From: Wuchereria bancrofti
Taxonomy: Eukaryota > Nematoda > Chromadorea > Rhabditida > Onchocercidae
Length of the DNA stretch: 64,000 nt
Reading direction: 5' to 3'
Assembly (NCBI GenBank): GCA_005281725.1
Contig: SSBO01000004.1
Coordinates: 1,854,630 to 1,918,629 of the forward strand
Shown here piece after piece: positions 40,913 through 55,000 of this stretch. Position 1 is the first letter of the stretch. Each line of letters begins with the position of its first letter. The notes beneath the pieces are model-generated. The model was not told the origin of the DNA. It searched no databases and was given only the letters and a program-made list of their open reading frames with translations. A program made the position numbers and the translations under genes.

Positions 40913-43900
40913 ATGGCAAATAATGCCACGGATTTGAAAGGGAAGCAAGAAATGTTCAAGAATTCGTGTTTTGTAACTCAGTTAGTTGCATTGTCAGTAA
41001 GTGTTGCTCAGCGAGCCGGCAATATTATTAAGGTTAGCTCTGCTGATATAATTCTGTCTTTCACGTTAATTCATATCAATTTTTGCCACTTTTGACATAA
41101 ATAGCTTTCTTGGGTTTTTTATCAAATTAAATCATTTATTTAAATTTAACGGATTTGCCCAATCTTCTGTTACAGCTTTTATTCATGCTGTTTTCCTGCC
41201 AATTTGTAAATCGTATTGAATTTGTTTGATATATATTACTGTCGAGAATTTGTGCTTTTCAATTGCATTCTGCGGGACTTGACACAATAACGTTACATAA
41301 CATTAATTAGGTTTAATTCATTGAGAATTCCGATGACATTTAAAGGCACGTTATTAGGGTTAATTTTTGCGAGGTGTGCTATCATCAGTTCATCTTTATA
41401 TCACTGATAGGTATTTTTTAGCAGTAACTGGAGAGAATCATCACTGTAGGAGATAAAGATTTTATTTGTAGGAGTGGGCTTTCAGTGGCACTGGTAAATC
41501 ATATTATAAAGGACCTGTTAATTTACGAGATTTATACACAGATGCGGATATTGCTGCGGAAGATTGTATTATTTCATCATTACACAAGCATTTTGGGAAT
41601 AGTCTAAAAGTTATTGGTGAAGAGGTAAGCAATCAGTTTCAGCTTCATATTTTTACAGCTTCATATGGTTTAGTTGCTCATTTTGATAACAGTTTTACTG
41701 CCTTTTTATTTCTTCGAAAAAAAATTTTTTTCTAGATAGAAAAACATCTCTTGCCGGACATACCTCACTCTTGAACGAGAATTGATGAATTTTTTATATA
41801 CGATTTACATTGAATCTCTGCATCCAAACTCTCTTTAACAGAACAGACATTAAAACACTAAGGAACTGAAAGAAAGTCAGCAGAGATAATTTATGTGACT
41901 TGTCTCTTGCTTTTAATAGTGTTGCTATTGTGGGTGCTAGCCGAATGTTGAGTACGAAAAATATAGAATTATAAAGTAATGAAATGATATTGGGCCTATA
42001 TAGTAACTCAAATTACACTGATCTTTAACAGTCTCAATATCTCTGATGATGTGAAAGTCACTAAAATCAAAACATTAAGATAATTCTTTTGGATTGCTGC
42101 CTACTTTACAGAACACTGAACCGGCGGGAACGAGTGTGGTAAATGATTTTGATTCCAGCGTTTTGGTGCATGACAGTAAGTGCAGTGACGAAGTGCGCCA
42201 GATAACGTCGGATGATGTGTGTTTTGTGAGATCACTATTTTGAAGTTTTATTTTAAAGATTATGTCAGTAGTATGTTCGCCATAATGTTTCATGCAGAAA
42301 AAAATTGAATCGAATCTGCGTTTAGTTTTATTTGGAAGTTTTTCGTTACAGTTTTTGTTCCAGACATAGCAGTTTTGCAGGTGGTTGTTTGGGTAGATCC
42401 TTTGGATGGAACCTATGAATTAGTTGCAGCTGAGGGCAATATATGTAGGTTTATTTCCATTGCCAAATGTATAATTTTTTTCATTATTCAAAAAATAAAA
42501 CCTTATTTTCAGTCTCATTCATTTAGTCTTATTCAGTTAATTGACATAGAAACATTGGTTTTTAATGTCATGATTTCATTATAGAATGGATTCATGCGTA
42601 GTCCTTTTTGTCCAGAATGCTAACATTTTTTACCTTTTTTGGAATACTCAACAAACAAAGATACTAATTTGAATACAAGCACAATTTTGATTTTATTGTT
42701 TTGATGATTGAAGAGCTAAAAGAAAATTGCATCTTGTGGGATGATATGGAAACATTGTGTTCATTTTGCAGCGCAACAGCAAGAAGTGACCGTACTTATT
42801 GGCATATCATATCAAGGACGGCCAGTGGCTGGTGTTATACATCAGCCTTTTTGGGGAACCAGTGCGGCAAGTCGTACAGTTTGGGCAATTAAAGGAATAG
42901 GCGTTCATGGCGTGGAAATTGTCAAAAGTGCCATTTAAAATAGCTCTTCCACTTCCATAAATATGTGCAAAATTTTATAGCTGAAATTCTCAGAAAACTT
43001 CTGTATAAGGAGTAGCATCTTTTGTTGTGACATAACTTAATTCTTATTTCATTTCGTTTCATAATATATTTTCTGGCGTTTCTTTAGTTGTCTAGTAAAA
43101 TATACATTTTTCAAGTTGCACCTTACTACATTGTATTTTTCACTATAATTCCTTCATTACAGGCAATTCACAACGATATGCTGTTACAACACGAAGTCAT
43201 TCCACTGTTCATATTCATGACACACTAAATATCTTGAAGGAAAAGAATTTAATTAACGATGTTGAATTTGTTGGTGGAGCCGGGTTTAAGGCACGTTATT
43301 CAAATGATTCATGTTCTTTCAGCGTAATTATAATATTACCATTATGCCTAGTGCAAGCTTCGTTATGATACACTTCACAGTAGAGAATCCTATCTCTGTT
43401 GAAAGTGAAGTTTATTCAGTGGGTAACTTGCATTGCAAGATATATGTACTTTTTCCATTACCTCTGCTGATATTTATTTTTTTGTGGGAAAATCAGTAGT
43501 GATATTCAGCAAAATTAATAGTGATTGTTTTCCTGTGATGTCAAAGTCGATAATTTTTTAGGTCTTGAAATGTTTAGAAGGTGCTGCTGCTTACGTTTTT
43601 CCTAGTCCTGGCTGCAAAAAATGGGATACATGTGCTCCAGAAGCAATAATTACTGCATCAGGTTTATTGCTTCCCTTTTTTTAAATGAAAATGTTAGGTG
43701 TTAAGTAACTCTCTGTGTTTTAAAATTCAGCTGATTGTATAGATTTGTAAAATTTTAAATAAAATCGATATGCGATTCTTTAGGGGGCAAACTTACTGAT
43801 ATCTCAGGAAATGATTTATATTATGGTGCAGATGCGCAAATATCGAACAATAATGGTGTGCTGGCAACAGCACATTGGATAAATCATCAGGTTCGTTTTA

Positions 43901-44102
43901 TTTTATATGTCACTTGTGTAGTTTTCTTTTTATCTTTCAAAATTTAAAGCAGTTCAAGTTTTCAATTCCCAGTTCAAGTTTTTCAAGTTCAGTTCTCAAA
44001 ATGAAGTTCAGTTCAGATTATTATATACTAAATTTGTAGGAATTCGTGGACTGCATTCCAATAGGAATAAAAGTACTTGTGCCGGAACTAGCTCGTAACT
44101 GA
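40913..44102 (+). CDS. BPNT1: 3'(2'),5'-bisphosphate nucleotidase 1
   Basis: Mg-dependent, lithium-sensitive phosphatase that hydrolyses PAP (the sulfation by-product) to AMP in the cytosol. Exons: 40913-41032, 41472-41624, 42112-42216, 42381-42444, 42772-42927, 43163-43290, 43562-43661, 43784-43890, 44040-44102; 996 nt, 331 residues (human about 308). Metal-site motifs: VIGEE ending at residue 91 and WVDPLDGT at 130-137. [35 protein letters not shown] and GGKLTDI occur in family order. The third exon is Ser/Asp-rich, and the usual loop sequence after DGT is replaced by ELVAAEGN, so that stretch diverges. The intron 43291-43561 has a GC donor. The exon 5 donor (GTGCCA) is weak and was set by phase. 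The likely trans-splice AG is at 40892. Confidence 0.9.
43291..43561 (+). other. GC-AG intron in BPNT1
   Basis: The exon ends GGGTTTAAG and is followed by GCACGT. The downstream exon starts GTCTTGAAATG after TTTTTTAG. Joining them gives the family sequence GGAG...EGAAAYVF...SPGCKKWD in phase. No GT in this part of the exon gives the same join. Confidence 0.7.
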
Positions 44103-45950
44103 TGTCTTCATCACTCAGCAGAAATTAAATATGGCAAGCTGTAATGGTACAGTATATTCACTATTAAAGATAGGAAAATAAGCAAATATGCTGAAGACTG
44201 CCATTATAATTATAGTCATTAAAAATGTAGATATTCAGATTAGGAACTCTCACTGCTCATCATTTGTTATCTGTGGTATTTATGGTTAGCTTTCAATTTA
44301 GTCGATGTCTTCCAATTTAAGTGATACCGACAAATTGCTTTTTTAGAATTGTCTATTGCGCTCATTTTCACAGTAATCAGTTATATACAAAATGATTTTT
44401 GCAGTTGTGTGAAATATCAATAAAATAGTTTTATCTTGTTTTGAATATCGCTTCCACATTTCACTTTACCAAATAGGGATTAAAGAAAACGTATTTTGAA
44501 ATAAGGCGCACTTTAATAGACTAGTATTGGGTATAAAAAAGTAGATGTGCAAAACTGATGAACTATCACTTCGACGTCATATAATTTGCTGTTGAGATTT
44601 TAAGAGTGTCCTGTGCGCACCGTTGTATATATGTGTGTGTGCTTGCGTGTGTGTGTGTATGTATGTTTGTGTTTATGTGGATATATGTGTGTGCTGTATG
44701 TGTATGGGTATATTTTTTTGAACAACTGAGATGTGTTCGATGGAGTCCGGGGATAAGAATGTTGTCTAGGCACAAAACTTTGTAATTCTTCATTCTCTTA
44801 GTTGCTACTATATTCTTTCACTTCATCAATTCCACTATTATATTTGTGCATCTTCCTCTAAATAAACTGTCACTATCTTATAATCTGCTTGGATTTGCGT
44901 TCACTTCCGTTAAATGTCAGGGAAAAAGAAGTATGCAAAACTTCCAGTAATTGATTCTTTTACCAAGAGACTAAATGAAAAATTGGAAAAAAATGTTGGG
45001 GATTGAAATGAATACGATGATAGTTCAGAAATCTAAATTATACGGTAGATTACCTCGTTGTGTGTGTTATTATTACTATTACTATTATCATTATTATTAT
45101 ATTATTAATTATTATTGAATATAAACCTGTTCACTATAAGCGGCTCAAAGTTAGTCATTTTCAGTAACTTGCAAAGATTTAGCAGAAATCAATAAGCAAA
45201 TGGACTGAAAGATATCAAAAACTTTACCTGACTTTATTCTTTATATATGAGTTTACAAATTGTCACCATCTTATAATCTACTTAACTTAAACAATGGGAA
45301 TAAATGTGTTATGTCCAACACTTTGAGACATATAATCTGAAGTTTTGAATGAACCAGAAAGATGCCTTTTTATAAAATATTAACTGATGTAGACTAGACC
45401 GTCTTTCAAGTTAGGTTGGACGGTTTACCGACTGAAATTGAAATAATTGCTTTTTTCCAATAACCAGTGCATATGATTATCATGATTTTTAGATTTTAGC
45501 TTGGCTTATAATCTGTATTTTAAATATTATAGGTTAAATACCTGATATTAATAGAAATGATTTAATTATTCAATGAATATTTCGGAATGATATGCTTTTC
45601 CTCCAATTATTGAGTGAAACAAATTCGATCCGAAAACCTTATTTTTGAATATTTTTATATAAATGATTTATTTGTAGTAAGAACATCACAACCATAGCTT
45701 AGTCAGTTTAAACAAAGGCTTTTTTTGTAGAAATTGGTTTCTATCTCTTAGCAAATCCATTTTATATTCTCGAATTATTTTTCACCCATAGCATTATTAT
45801 CGTTTATTTGCTCATTGAAAGGAGAAACCAAAAGTTGAGATATTCAAAGAATTTCATCTATTGATTTTGTACGATCTACTGATTCTCAAAGATTTATGTT
45901 TGTACTTAACTTGTTTCGTTAGAGATCAGAGGTGAGATAGATGTTCTGCA
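44103..45950. other. Intergenic region with simple repeats
   Basis: No gene seen. GT-rich microsatellite at about 44625-44700 and ATT/TTA-type trinucleotide run at about 45065-45118. The rest is AT-rich without recognisable signal. Confidence 0.55.
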
Positions 45951-45968
45951 GATCATTTCAATTCATAA

Positions 45969-48900
45969 ATGAAATCTATAATATGGTCGCATTTGTTGGT
46001 TTCCGTAATTTTGTGGATTTCGAGAACTGTCGATGCTGTATTATTGCGCAAAAAGCATGAATTATTTGTGGATGACGTGGTAAGAGTTTTTTTCTGAAAA
46101 CGATTCATAAAATAATGCCCGGAAAACATGAAAAGTGCAAGTGAAAAAAGTGAAGTTTATGATTCAGCAGATGAGAAGTGTATGTAATCTGCAGATTATT
46201 TTTGCTACAAGAACAAAAACTGAACTGCAGGCCTTTTTCTGACATTGCTGTCCTTATCCATCGAGAACCTAGTAATCACTCCAATTTGACGAGCTCAGTT
46301 GTATTCATGACAAGGTTCATTTATTTTTCCAAAAAACTGAACCAAATTTGCAATAAAAAACACTCTTCTGAAATTCCAGCCTTGTTATATTTGTGCAGCA
46401 GAATGGAAGCTTCAAAGTGGCGGTCGAAAAATAGTAACTGAGCTGGCTAAGCTTATTGAGGACGAAGATAAGGTGATGTTTAATCTTAGAAAAACACTGA
46501 TTAATTAAATAGAATTTGAAAATAGTGAAAAAATCACTTTTAAGGAAGTTGTTGAAGTTTTATAAAATAGAAAATGATTTTAGTGCGAAGCAACTGTGGT
46601 CCGTGAAGTAAAGAATACCTTGATAATGATGCAACCAGAATCGTGGCAAAATACCGCTATCGATGGTTTCACGCTGAAGCGAGATACTGAAGAGGTGTGG
46701 TTTAAATTCTTATTCTTGAATATTTTATTAATCTGTGCGTTCATTTTCAAAACGAATTACTTTGAATTAAATGTTTGTTGGAGTAATATTATAATTATAA
46801 TACAAAAAGGTAAGCGCTGAAGACAGTCAAGCGTGTAAAATAAAAATGACCAGTTGGTTCATTTATATTAGTCGGTTAAATGTTTTCGTAGAAATAAGGC
46901 TTTCGAATAAAAGCATTTTTGAATAAAAGAAGCAGTAATAAAATTTTGTTAAATTGCAGTTTCTGAATGAGAATCAGAATTCATTATCATTAGAGCAGTT
47001 TCGGAAGAAGCTGACCATCCTCAGTTCACGTTGGGAAAAGTACCGAATGCAACAGGATTTCAATAAATGGACAACATTACGACATTGGCTTCGTTTACCA
47101 GCTCTGCGACTTCGTTTACAGGTCATCGATAAGATTGATCATTAAAAAGCTGATAAAAAGAGATGACAGCGTACTCAAAAGTTATCTACAATACATTGTG
47201 ATAATTGTAGATTCTGGAAAAAGATCTGAAAAATGAAAAGCAGTCGCGGCGATTCCGTCGACTCTTACATCGAGTCAAACAAGTACAGAATATTCTGCAG
47301 AGTGTTAGGAAAAAGCTGCAGGATGTTTATGCCATTTTCCATCGTGAAGGTTAACCCATTAAATTTACTCTTCATGTTGACAGAACTTATTTTTAAACTT
47401 CACATATCGCGTTTTAATATGGTTCACAACTATCTAGTCGAATAATCATTATGCTAAGTCCACATGCAACAACTCTTAAGAAAGCTTTTCATAAAATTAT
47501 TCAAAATTTCGACTTATTCAATATTTTACGGTCAATTCTGAACAAAAAACTCCGTAATCACTATCTGCAAGCATTGTCTGTATTGGCAAATATGCTTGCA
47601 TCCAGAACCCATCTTGACCTCCTAATAGCTGATATGGTCCTTTTTTCTTGTTCAAGGGACGTTGAACATCATTTTCCTTATGTGTCGAATGACGCTGATA
47701 TTAAAACAACCAGTAGCTTTAACTTTAGAATAGTCCAAAATAGAGTTAAAAATGGGGTCTAATTCGAATATTTTGTAGAGCTGAATAGGAATTACTTTGC
47801 AGTTGGAATCCTTTTTAAATATTTAATGGGACAAAGATTGTTGGATCGAAGTTATTTAACATTATTAGAAAAATTAAAGAAGTAGCTGCAAGAGCGAAGG
47901 AAGCGAACAACCAAAGAGGAACCAACCACTTTGCCTACTATCTCCTTTAATCTATAAAGTAGAAAAAAGTGGTTTACAACAAACCGCATGATTGTCGTGG
48001 TTTAAGAGCTGTTCATATCGGATCATCCTTACTCTTTGTGCCGTAAACATTGGATTTTAAGATATCAATAAGAGTGAGTGTCATATTGCAAGACTTTTAC
48101 AATTCTCAGAAACTGCAGGTAGATTTGGTTTAAAACAAAGGACATTAGTTGAATAGAGAGCTGACAACCTTCTGACAGTAAGTCTGGATCTGACTGTTGA
48201 ACTCGAAGATAATGACAAAAAAATTGGTAACACATAAGACAATGCGGATGAGTATTGGGTAAAGGATTTCCTAATCGAAACATTTATCTAAGTATTATTT
48301 AGGTACGACAATTTTCGGCGTTATGGATTTAATACAAATTTATTTCGATATTCAGTTTGAGTGTATTATATTCAGTTTTTCCGACAGTTTGAGTTTAGAG
48401 CTATAGATAAATCTTTTCAAGTATGTGTATCTTGTTGTCCAAAAGACTCTTCTCCTTTAACTACAATTCTTACAGTTAGTTTTGTTTCAAAATAACTTTT
48501 AAAAGAATTTTTTCAGATTATCCTAAATTTTCCTATAAATTCGTTTAATAGTAGTATGCCACCTCAAATTACAAAAAGAAGTTTAAGTAAATGATTAGCA
48601 TTGTTTCTTTCATACGCCTCTTTCAGAATAATTGCGCCATTATCATAAAAATCATTGCTTACTGTTGAAGCATTTGTATTCTTTGTTTGGTATTAGTTTA
48701 ATGACATCTTTGCATGAATCTGAGTTGTCATCTGTCATCCGATTTCATTTCATTGATGCAAAACCCATTTTATTTACGAACTGGAAGTCAGCAGTAATGT
48801 AATTATTTTTCGTTTTAACGATTCAACTGGAAAATACATTCAAATATTAAAATCTTGATTGAATTTGCATTCGTATTATCTTTAAAGAGAATAATATTCA

Positions 48901-49572
48901 GAAATGTAATTTATAAGTGTTCCATTTTAAAGTTATTCCAGATCTCAGAATGTTTCTATAATGAGAAACACTAATAAAAGAAATAAACATATATTCCAGC
49001 AAATATTCCTGATAATTTCTGGAAACATTTGCTAATGAAAGAAATAAACGCATATTCAAACAAATAGTCCTGACAATTCCTGGATATTTTTTAAAATGAT
49101 TCATAGATTGGCCGAAATTGACGTTGCATTAATAATTATAATATATAACTTTCCTTGCATAATATATGGAAGAATGGTGTAAATATGTCATTATAGCAGA
49201 AGAAAAGCCAAAATTCGAAGAGAATTTGAATCGGCAAATATCTCATGTTGATATTTTTCATTCGCTTCATCCGAAATCGTTCGCCTTATCATTGCCAAAT
49301 ATCCTTTATCTTGTTATATATTCTTGACGCTTTGTCATGTTGCATATTATCTCTTTCAATTAAATTCAATAGACAGTAGTAGTTTTTTGATGGTTAGATA
49401 GTTTTGCTGCTCATTCAATATGATGTTATTTTGGTGATTTTTTCAATTTGTATTATTTGCAGGAAAATCGATGTATTCAGAGATGGTGTTACGGAAGCGT
49501 TTCGCTGCGGCCGTAGACCATAAACTATTACAATCAAAATATCAGTATTCTCCATCAAAGTATAATTTGTAG
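45969..49572 (+). CDS. Unrecognised 241-residue secreted protein
   Basis: Exons: 45969-46079, 46380-46472, 46584-46694, 46960-47121, 47211-47349, 49463-49572; 726 nt, all GT-AG, phases consistent. Residues 1-23 form a clear signal peptide (IIWSHLLVSVILWISRTVDA). The mature part has C-Y-I-C at about 39-42 and one further Cys about 27 residues on, then is long, helical and basic (RHWLRLPALRLRLQ, then a Lys/Arg/Gln-rich run LLHRVKQVQNILQSVRKK), ending SPSKYNL. A CxxC start followed by helices recalls saposin-like or canopy proteins, but the Cys count is too low to claim this. I do not recognise the family. The last intron is 2.1 kb, so the last exon is least secure; reading through at 47122 would give a shorter protein. 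The start lies 18 bases after CTGCAG. Confidence 0.65.
47350..49462 (+). other. Long intron with an ORF and a short tandem duplication
   Basis: This 2.1-kb interval holds a 103-codon ORF at 47451-47762 without splice support and a two-copy 63-bp repeat at 48975-49084 (copies share AAAGAAATAAAC, then CCTGA.AATT.CTGGA). The sequence at 47.87-48.3 kb has no clear coding potential. Confidence 0.4.
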
Positions 49573-52000
49573 CCAAGTTATCAGGCGAAAACTTGGAAAT
49601 GTCATCACCTACATTGATTATTGTGTTTGTTACAAACGAATTAAAATTTGACATGAAACTATAAGGGCTTTAGTTCATGAAATATACTATTGAGTTCCTA
49701 TCAACTTTTTCTTTATTTATTATTATTATTACTATTAATTATATTAATTCCACAAAAAAAAAAAAAAAATGATACCAATTATTGTGAGCAGTAATAATGA
49801 TAAACTGTAATCAATTAAACAATAATAGTTTGCTCAAATCAAAAATTTTGACGTAATGTTAATCAGCTGTTTAGTAATGCCGTTTGAAATTCACATACGC
49901 ATATAGCTTGACATTACATATCAGTAACGTTTTTCTTATTCTTATATCTGTTCAAATTTAAACATATTTTTCCCTAATGATGTGGTTTTCCCAAGTTTTC
50001 GCAATCAGTTGTAAGTTTGACTTTTTTTTTCATAATGTATCCTTAGTCAGTTTGGACCAGTCTCCAAAGTTATGCGCAAATTGTTTACACAAGTATTGAT
50101 GCTCTTCTTATTGCCAAACTATTTGATGATTATCACTCAGTCAAAAATTCAAAAAAAAAAACAAAAAATTACATTGTCAGTCATTGTTTTAGCAATGATT
50201 CGTTGGATGATTTGAGATATTACGCATAAAAATGTTGTATATTTTCTTTGTAACAGTTCATTTTTGAATCGCAATTCCTTCCTTGACCACGAATTTTCGT
50301 TTGTATTTGATAACGGCACTCTCTTCGCTCATTTTCTGGCTTCTAAATTCGGGGTTTTATATCTTTAAACATTTCAATTTAGAGGATTTATGAAATTTCT
50401 GTAAAATTTTGAAAAATCAAAAAGTTTTGTCTGAAAAGTTCATTATTAATCACTTTTCGCATTCATTTATTGTTCTATTTTAAAACTGGTTTTTTGGATG
50501 AAAAATAAAAAGGTTCATCGGTTTGCAATTTGTATCGATGTGATGTGCATAACGTCTTCTTGTCGATAAGGTGGAAAATGACAGCAGCAGCAGCAGCAGC
50601 AGCAGCCTGTTATATACCAACAACACTCCGAAATGACAACACCGATGACAGAAAGCGTTGGGAGGTGGGCGGTGCATTTGATTTTTGCCTTCATTTCAAA
50701 TATCTGTGGTTCTCATTTTTAAAAAATTTTGAAGTTTCACTGGAAAAAATATTAATTTTATGAACTAAATTTCCGTCTTTTACAATGTTAGTAAGGAAAT
50801 ATTTGATCCAGAGTAAAATAAAACGACATTCCGCTTCCTCGATACTAATCGATATATTTATTCCTCAGCGCAAATATTTGCTTTTAATTGGTAAATTTAA
50901 CAATTATTCTTAACAATACCGCCTCTAAGTTCAAATCATTTTGGAAGTGTTGCTATAATTTGTGAAATTCCAAGAGTTTTTTTGCGGAAAAGATAAAGAA
51001 TATTTTTACCACTCACAAATTTATGGCCTAGTATTTAAACTGATAATGTTCGATTGGAAAACAATGAACAGTTTCATCATGGAATTCAAGTCCGAACAAG
51101 AAAATGGTTCAACATTATTATTTCATATTTGTTCATAATAGCATCACCGGCTAATATTTGTTTACATTCGAACCTTTTTCTGCAAATTATGGAACATAGA
51201 ATGTTTTTATCAATTAAATTCTTAAATTCAGCATCAAAAATTTTCGGTTAATATTTTAAATGGTGTTAGAAAAAGTAAATACTCTTCACTGCACCTTTTT
51301 TTGTTTCATTTTGCTGCTAATAAAATCGATTTGTCAGCTAGATGATTTCGATTCTCCAATCATTCATCATATTGATTTATAATTATGGTATTTACTTTTT
51401 TGTATTTCATTGATAATTTATTTAGCCTGCTTGGATATATATTAGTTTTTGCTGACGTTTTATTTCATTTTAATATAGCACTGCACAGAAAGATATCAAA
51501 AAATGATGCAATTTAAAGCACATTTCCTATTAGCCACGATCGTTTAAAATAACAAAATTATAGAGATGAATTTTCATATTTTTAGGAAACCTGCAAATCA
51601 GGAGTACTATTTTACTTCTACTCTAGTCTATGCTATTGATTTAGGCAAAACCGGTGTGCTATTTATTAACCATTAGTTTACCTTCTCAGCCACTAATTTA
51701 ACTAAAAACTTTAAAGTGATTATTAGTGCCATTTAAAAATATTTCTGTTGATGTCTGTGAGTTCATGCTGCATGTTTATCTATCTACATAAGTTATTAGA
51801 GTTCATTTCCAAAAATATTCATTTTTTTTGATATTTTTTGATAATTTAATTTTAATCCAATAATTCTTGAAAACCTATTGTTGATTTCTACTATCCAAAT
51901 TCACTGAATTACTATTTAAGAATTCAGATAGGTTATTGATTTGATTAAACAATTCATTTTTACCATTCAAATCATTTGCTTTTTACTAATAGTGATCACT
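49573..52000. other. Intergenic region upstream of the CNNM gene
   Basis: No gene was found. There are poly-A/T tracts (about 49755 and 50150) and eight CAG units at 50582-50605. The final few hundred bases should contain the promoter of the following gene. Confidence 0.5.
50582..50605 (+). repeat. CAG trinucleotide microsatellite, eight units
   Basis: Eight perfect CAG units. They lie in a short ORF (50578-50763) where they would encode Ala, but no other coding evidence supports that ORF. Confidence 0.9.
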
Positions 52001-52019
52001 GTGCAGAAGGATTTGAAAA

Positions 52020-55000
52020 ATGGCTGCTATTATGGTAGCATTCACAGTTATTTCAATTGCTTTCCTCAAGCTTGATATAAAGGGATCAAATATCGATTCC
52101 TCCCCTAAACATCAGGTCATTTTTTTCTTTTTTGTTTGTAAAAATTGCTTCATATTTGAATAGATGCTGACTCACTTTCAGTTTACATTAAGCATAATAA
52201 TTTCATTAATCAATGATTTCTTTTTTTGTTTCATTTGCTTCCTTTTTATATTATTCTTTGCTTTTTTTTCGTTCTAACAATCCTTTTATTCCAGGAAATC
52301 GAAATTGAATTTGTAACATATGAAGTAAGACCATATGTTTCGGGCATACGAGTTGTCAGCATGCCAAGCAAAAGTAATTTGATAAGCTATTCGTAAGTTT
52401 TAATGATTCCCAATGTGTCGACAATTTTAGAAAGAATTTTTAACTGGACAAAACGGAAATATGAACAAAATAACAACAAACTGATGTAATTACTTTGTTG
52501 TGAAGTCGATTTTTATCTTTTTAGCGAATCGGGTGCTACAATAATTTATCCAGATTCACGAGCACGTATTGTAATGTTCGGTTATCATCTTGATAAAATC
52601 GGTATCATATCACTTACAACAGGCAATTGCTTTAATTCGGTGGTAAACATTTCTCGTCCTGAATTTCTCATTCAAACCGTCAAACGACTTGATTTTGTTG
52701 CATATTTCGCTAAGTATGTTCAATCGATTTTCTTCTAATCCGATGGTTATGAAAATTTTGTGCTGTTTTTGAATATATTTTCTGATTAATGGTAATGCAT
52801 TATAGCCTAAAATTTTTTCTAAACTTTCAAAATGGTTTGAAAATAATGAATTGAATTTTAAATTTTAGGTCAGACGAACCTTATCACATTTGCTATAAGG
52901 AACGAATGAGCAGGAAGGAATCAAGAGAAGAAGAAGATATGATTATGGTACGGTTATTTTAAATTTGGTCTATTTTTTCATATTTTTACTTTACCATCAA
53001 CATTTGAAACAAATAAAGAAGTTATTCTACAACTTATAGAAGAAGCTAGGATGTTCTTCTGTAAGTTGATTTAACTGTCAAATTAATTTGGTAACAGTAA
53101 TATGCAATTTTTATTTAAATAGTTCAAATTCTGCTGATCCCTCTTCTAATATTTAACAAATTTGCTCATTTTTTTTTTTTTTAAATTATCAACAATTTAG
53201 ATAGATGAATCGCGTAATTCAATAGTTACGGAAGCACCAGCTCGCATATATTATCTACCTATATACCTGCAGATCAGTATTATTTTTATGCTCTTCTGTC
53301 TCTCTGCTTTATTTTCAGGCCTTAACCTGGGCCTTATGGCTCTTTCACCTCAAGAATTGATGTTAATACAAAAATGTGGTAATTTGCAACTCAGTTTTGT
53401 TTAGGCTATTTAACAAATTGGAATCAGTTAAGACGTTAATATAAGTGCCTCTATTTTGATATAAATTGCTACTTTGCATAAAACATTAGTGATTGTATAT
53501 TTTCTTTAAAAATTTATCAAACCGGAGAGCCTAGGAGAAGAAAAGGGATTTCCAATTCCCTGATCACATTTTGCACAAACTTGAAGTTGATGCTATAAAC
53601 TATTGAATTAAACTGGATTTAATGTCTTTCCTTAAGGTAGTTTAATTACAAGAAGGATTTCTGAATGTAGACTTTTAAGGAGAGTATGACTATTAGTGTC
53701 TTTCTCAAAAATCTTAACTAAGCAAAAGATATCTTTTCAAGTAATTTGTTAACTTATTGGGTGAGATGTCTATTTAATCCAAAAAATATTGTAATTGTAA
53801 TATCATGTAATTTACTGACCAGTTAAAGAAAAAAGAATAACCTAGCTCAGGAAAGCATTACTTTTGAATTGAGGCTCAAAAATGGAACGGAAATATGCAG
53901 AAATCATATTGCCAGTACGACAATCAGGTAACTATCTGTTATGTACAATATTAATTATGAATGTGGTGGTGAATGCAGCCATTTCAATATTGTTCGAAGA
54001 TATGACAAGTGGAATGATTGCATTTATTGTTTCATCTGTTGGAATTGTTATCATTGGCGAAATCATTCCACAAAGTATCTGTGTTAAGTTAGTTTTATAT
54101 ATATTAGATACCTAATTTGTTATTTTACCCTCAAGTATGAACTATCAATATTTGAAACAGTCTTAATGAGGTAGGAGACGGAAAAGATACAGATAGCTAT
54201 AGTTTGAAACATAATTCTGCTGAAATTCTAATTTTGAACATTTAGCCCTTTGATAAAAAAACAATTTCATAGTTCGTTAAACCAGAACGATAAATAAAAT
54301 AAAATATGAGATGAAAAAAGTATGAAAGACATTTCATTTACTGATATTTAGAATAGCAATATTTTATAAGCTTCATTCTCTTTATGAGATATAATGGAAT
54401 TAAGAAGCTTAAGTTGCTGCTTCTATAATTATTCACCAGAATGAATTACAGGAAAAAAGAGTCTTATAGAACTTCTAAGATAATCCTTCAATATTTTGTT
54501 ACAAATATGAAACTATGAAATATGTTTCTGAAACTCGTTAACTTATTTTTTTGAAATTGCTGGATTGCATCAATGATGAAAAGCGGTAGAAATATTTACC
54601 CTTCAAAATTTAGATATGATCAAGATATACTAATTTTTGCAGCAAGGAAAATAGTAGAAACATACATAGGCTGCTGTGATTTGAGAGAAGTTTAGGAAAT
54701 AGTCGGATACTAGTAATTACTTGGTAGTGATTGATGCAGAAAATCAACTTTCAAAGCAATCAAAATAGTTCATGACAAATGGGTATTAATTCGGTGAGCC
54801 TGTTATGGTGAAATAATGATTTATGGAACAATTATCGAGCAGTAAGACAAATGGATTCACTAACTTTTGATGAAGAATTAAAACTACTGATGAAATTAAA
54901 ACTATTGCTGTAAACGTTTTGAATTTCTAACATTAATCTGTAAATGCAGATCAAGCGTTATTATAGATTCATTAAGCTTAATTTACGGATGCAAATTCAT

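Noticed and set aside
44625..44790. Thr/His-rich minus-strand ORF
   Set aside because: It is the translation of a GT microsatellite.
47451..47762. 103-codon plus-strand ORF within the last intron of the secreted-protein gene
   Set aside because: There is no splice or trans-splice signal at the start and no recognisable motif. It could be a relic but cannot be supported.
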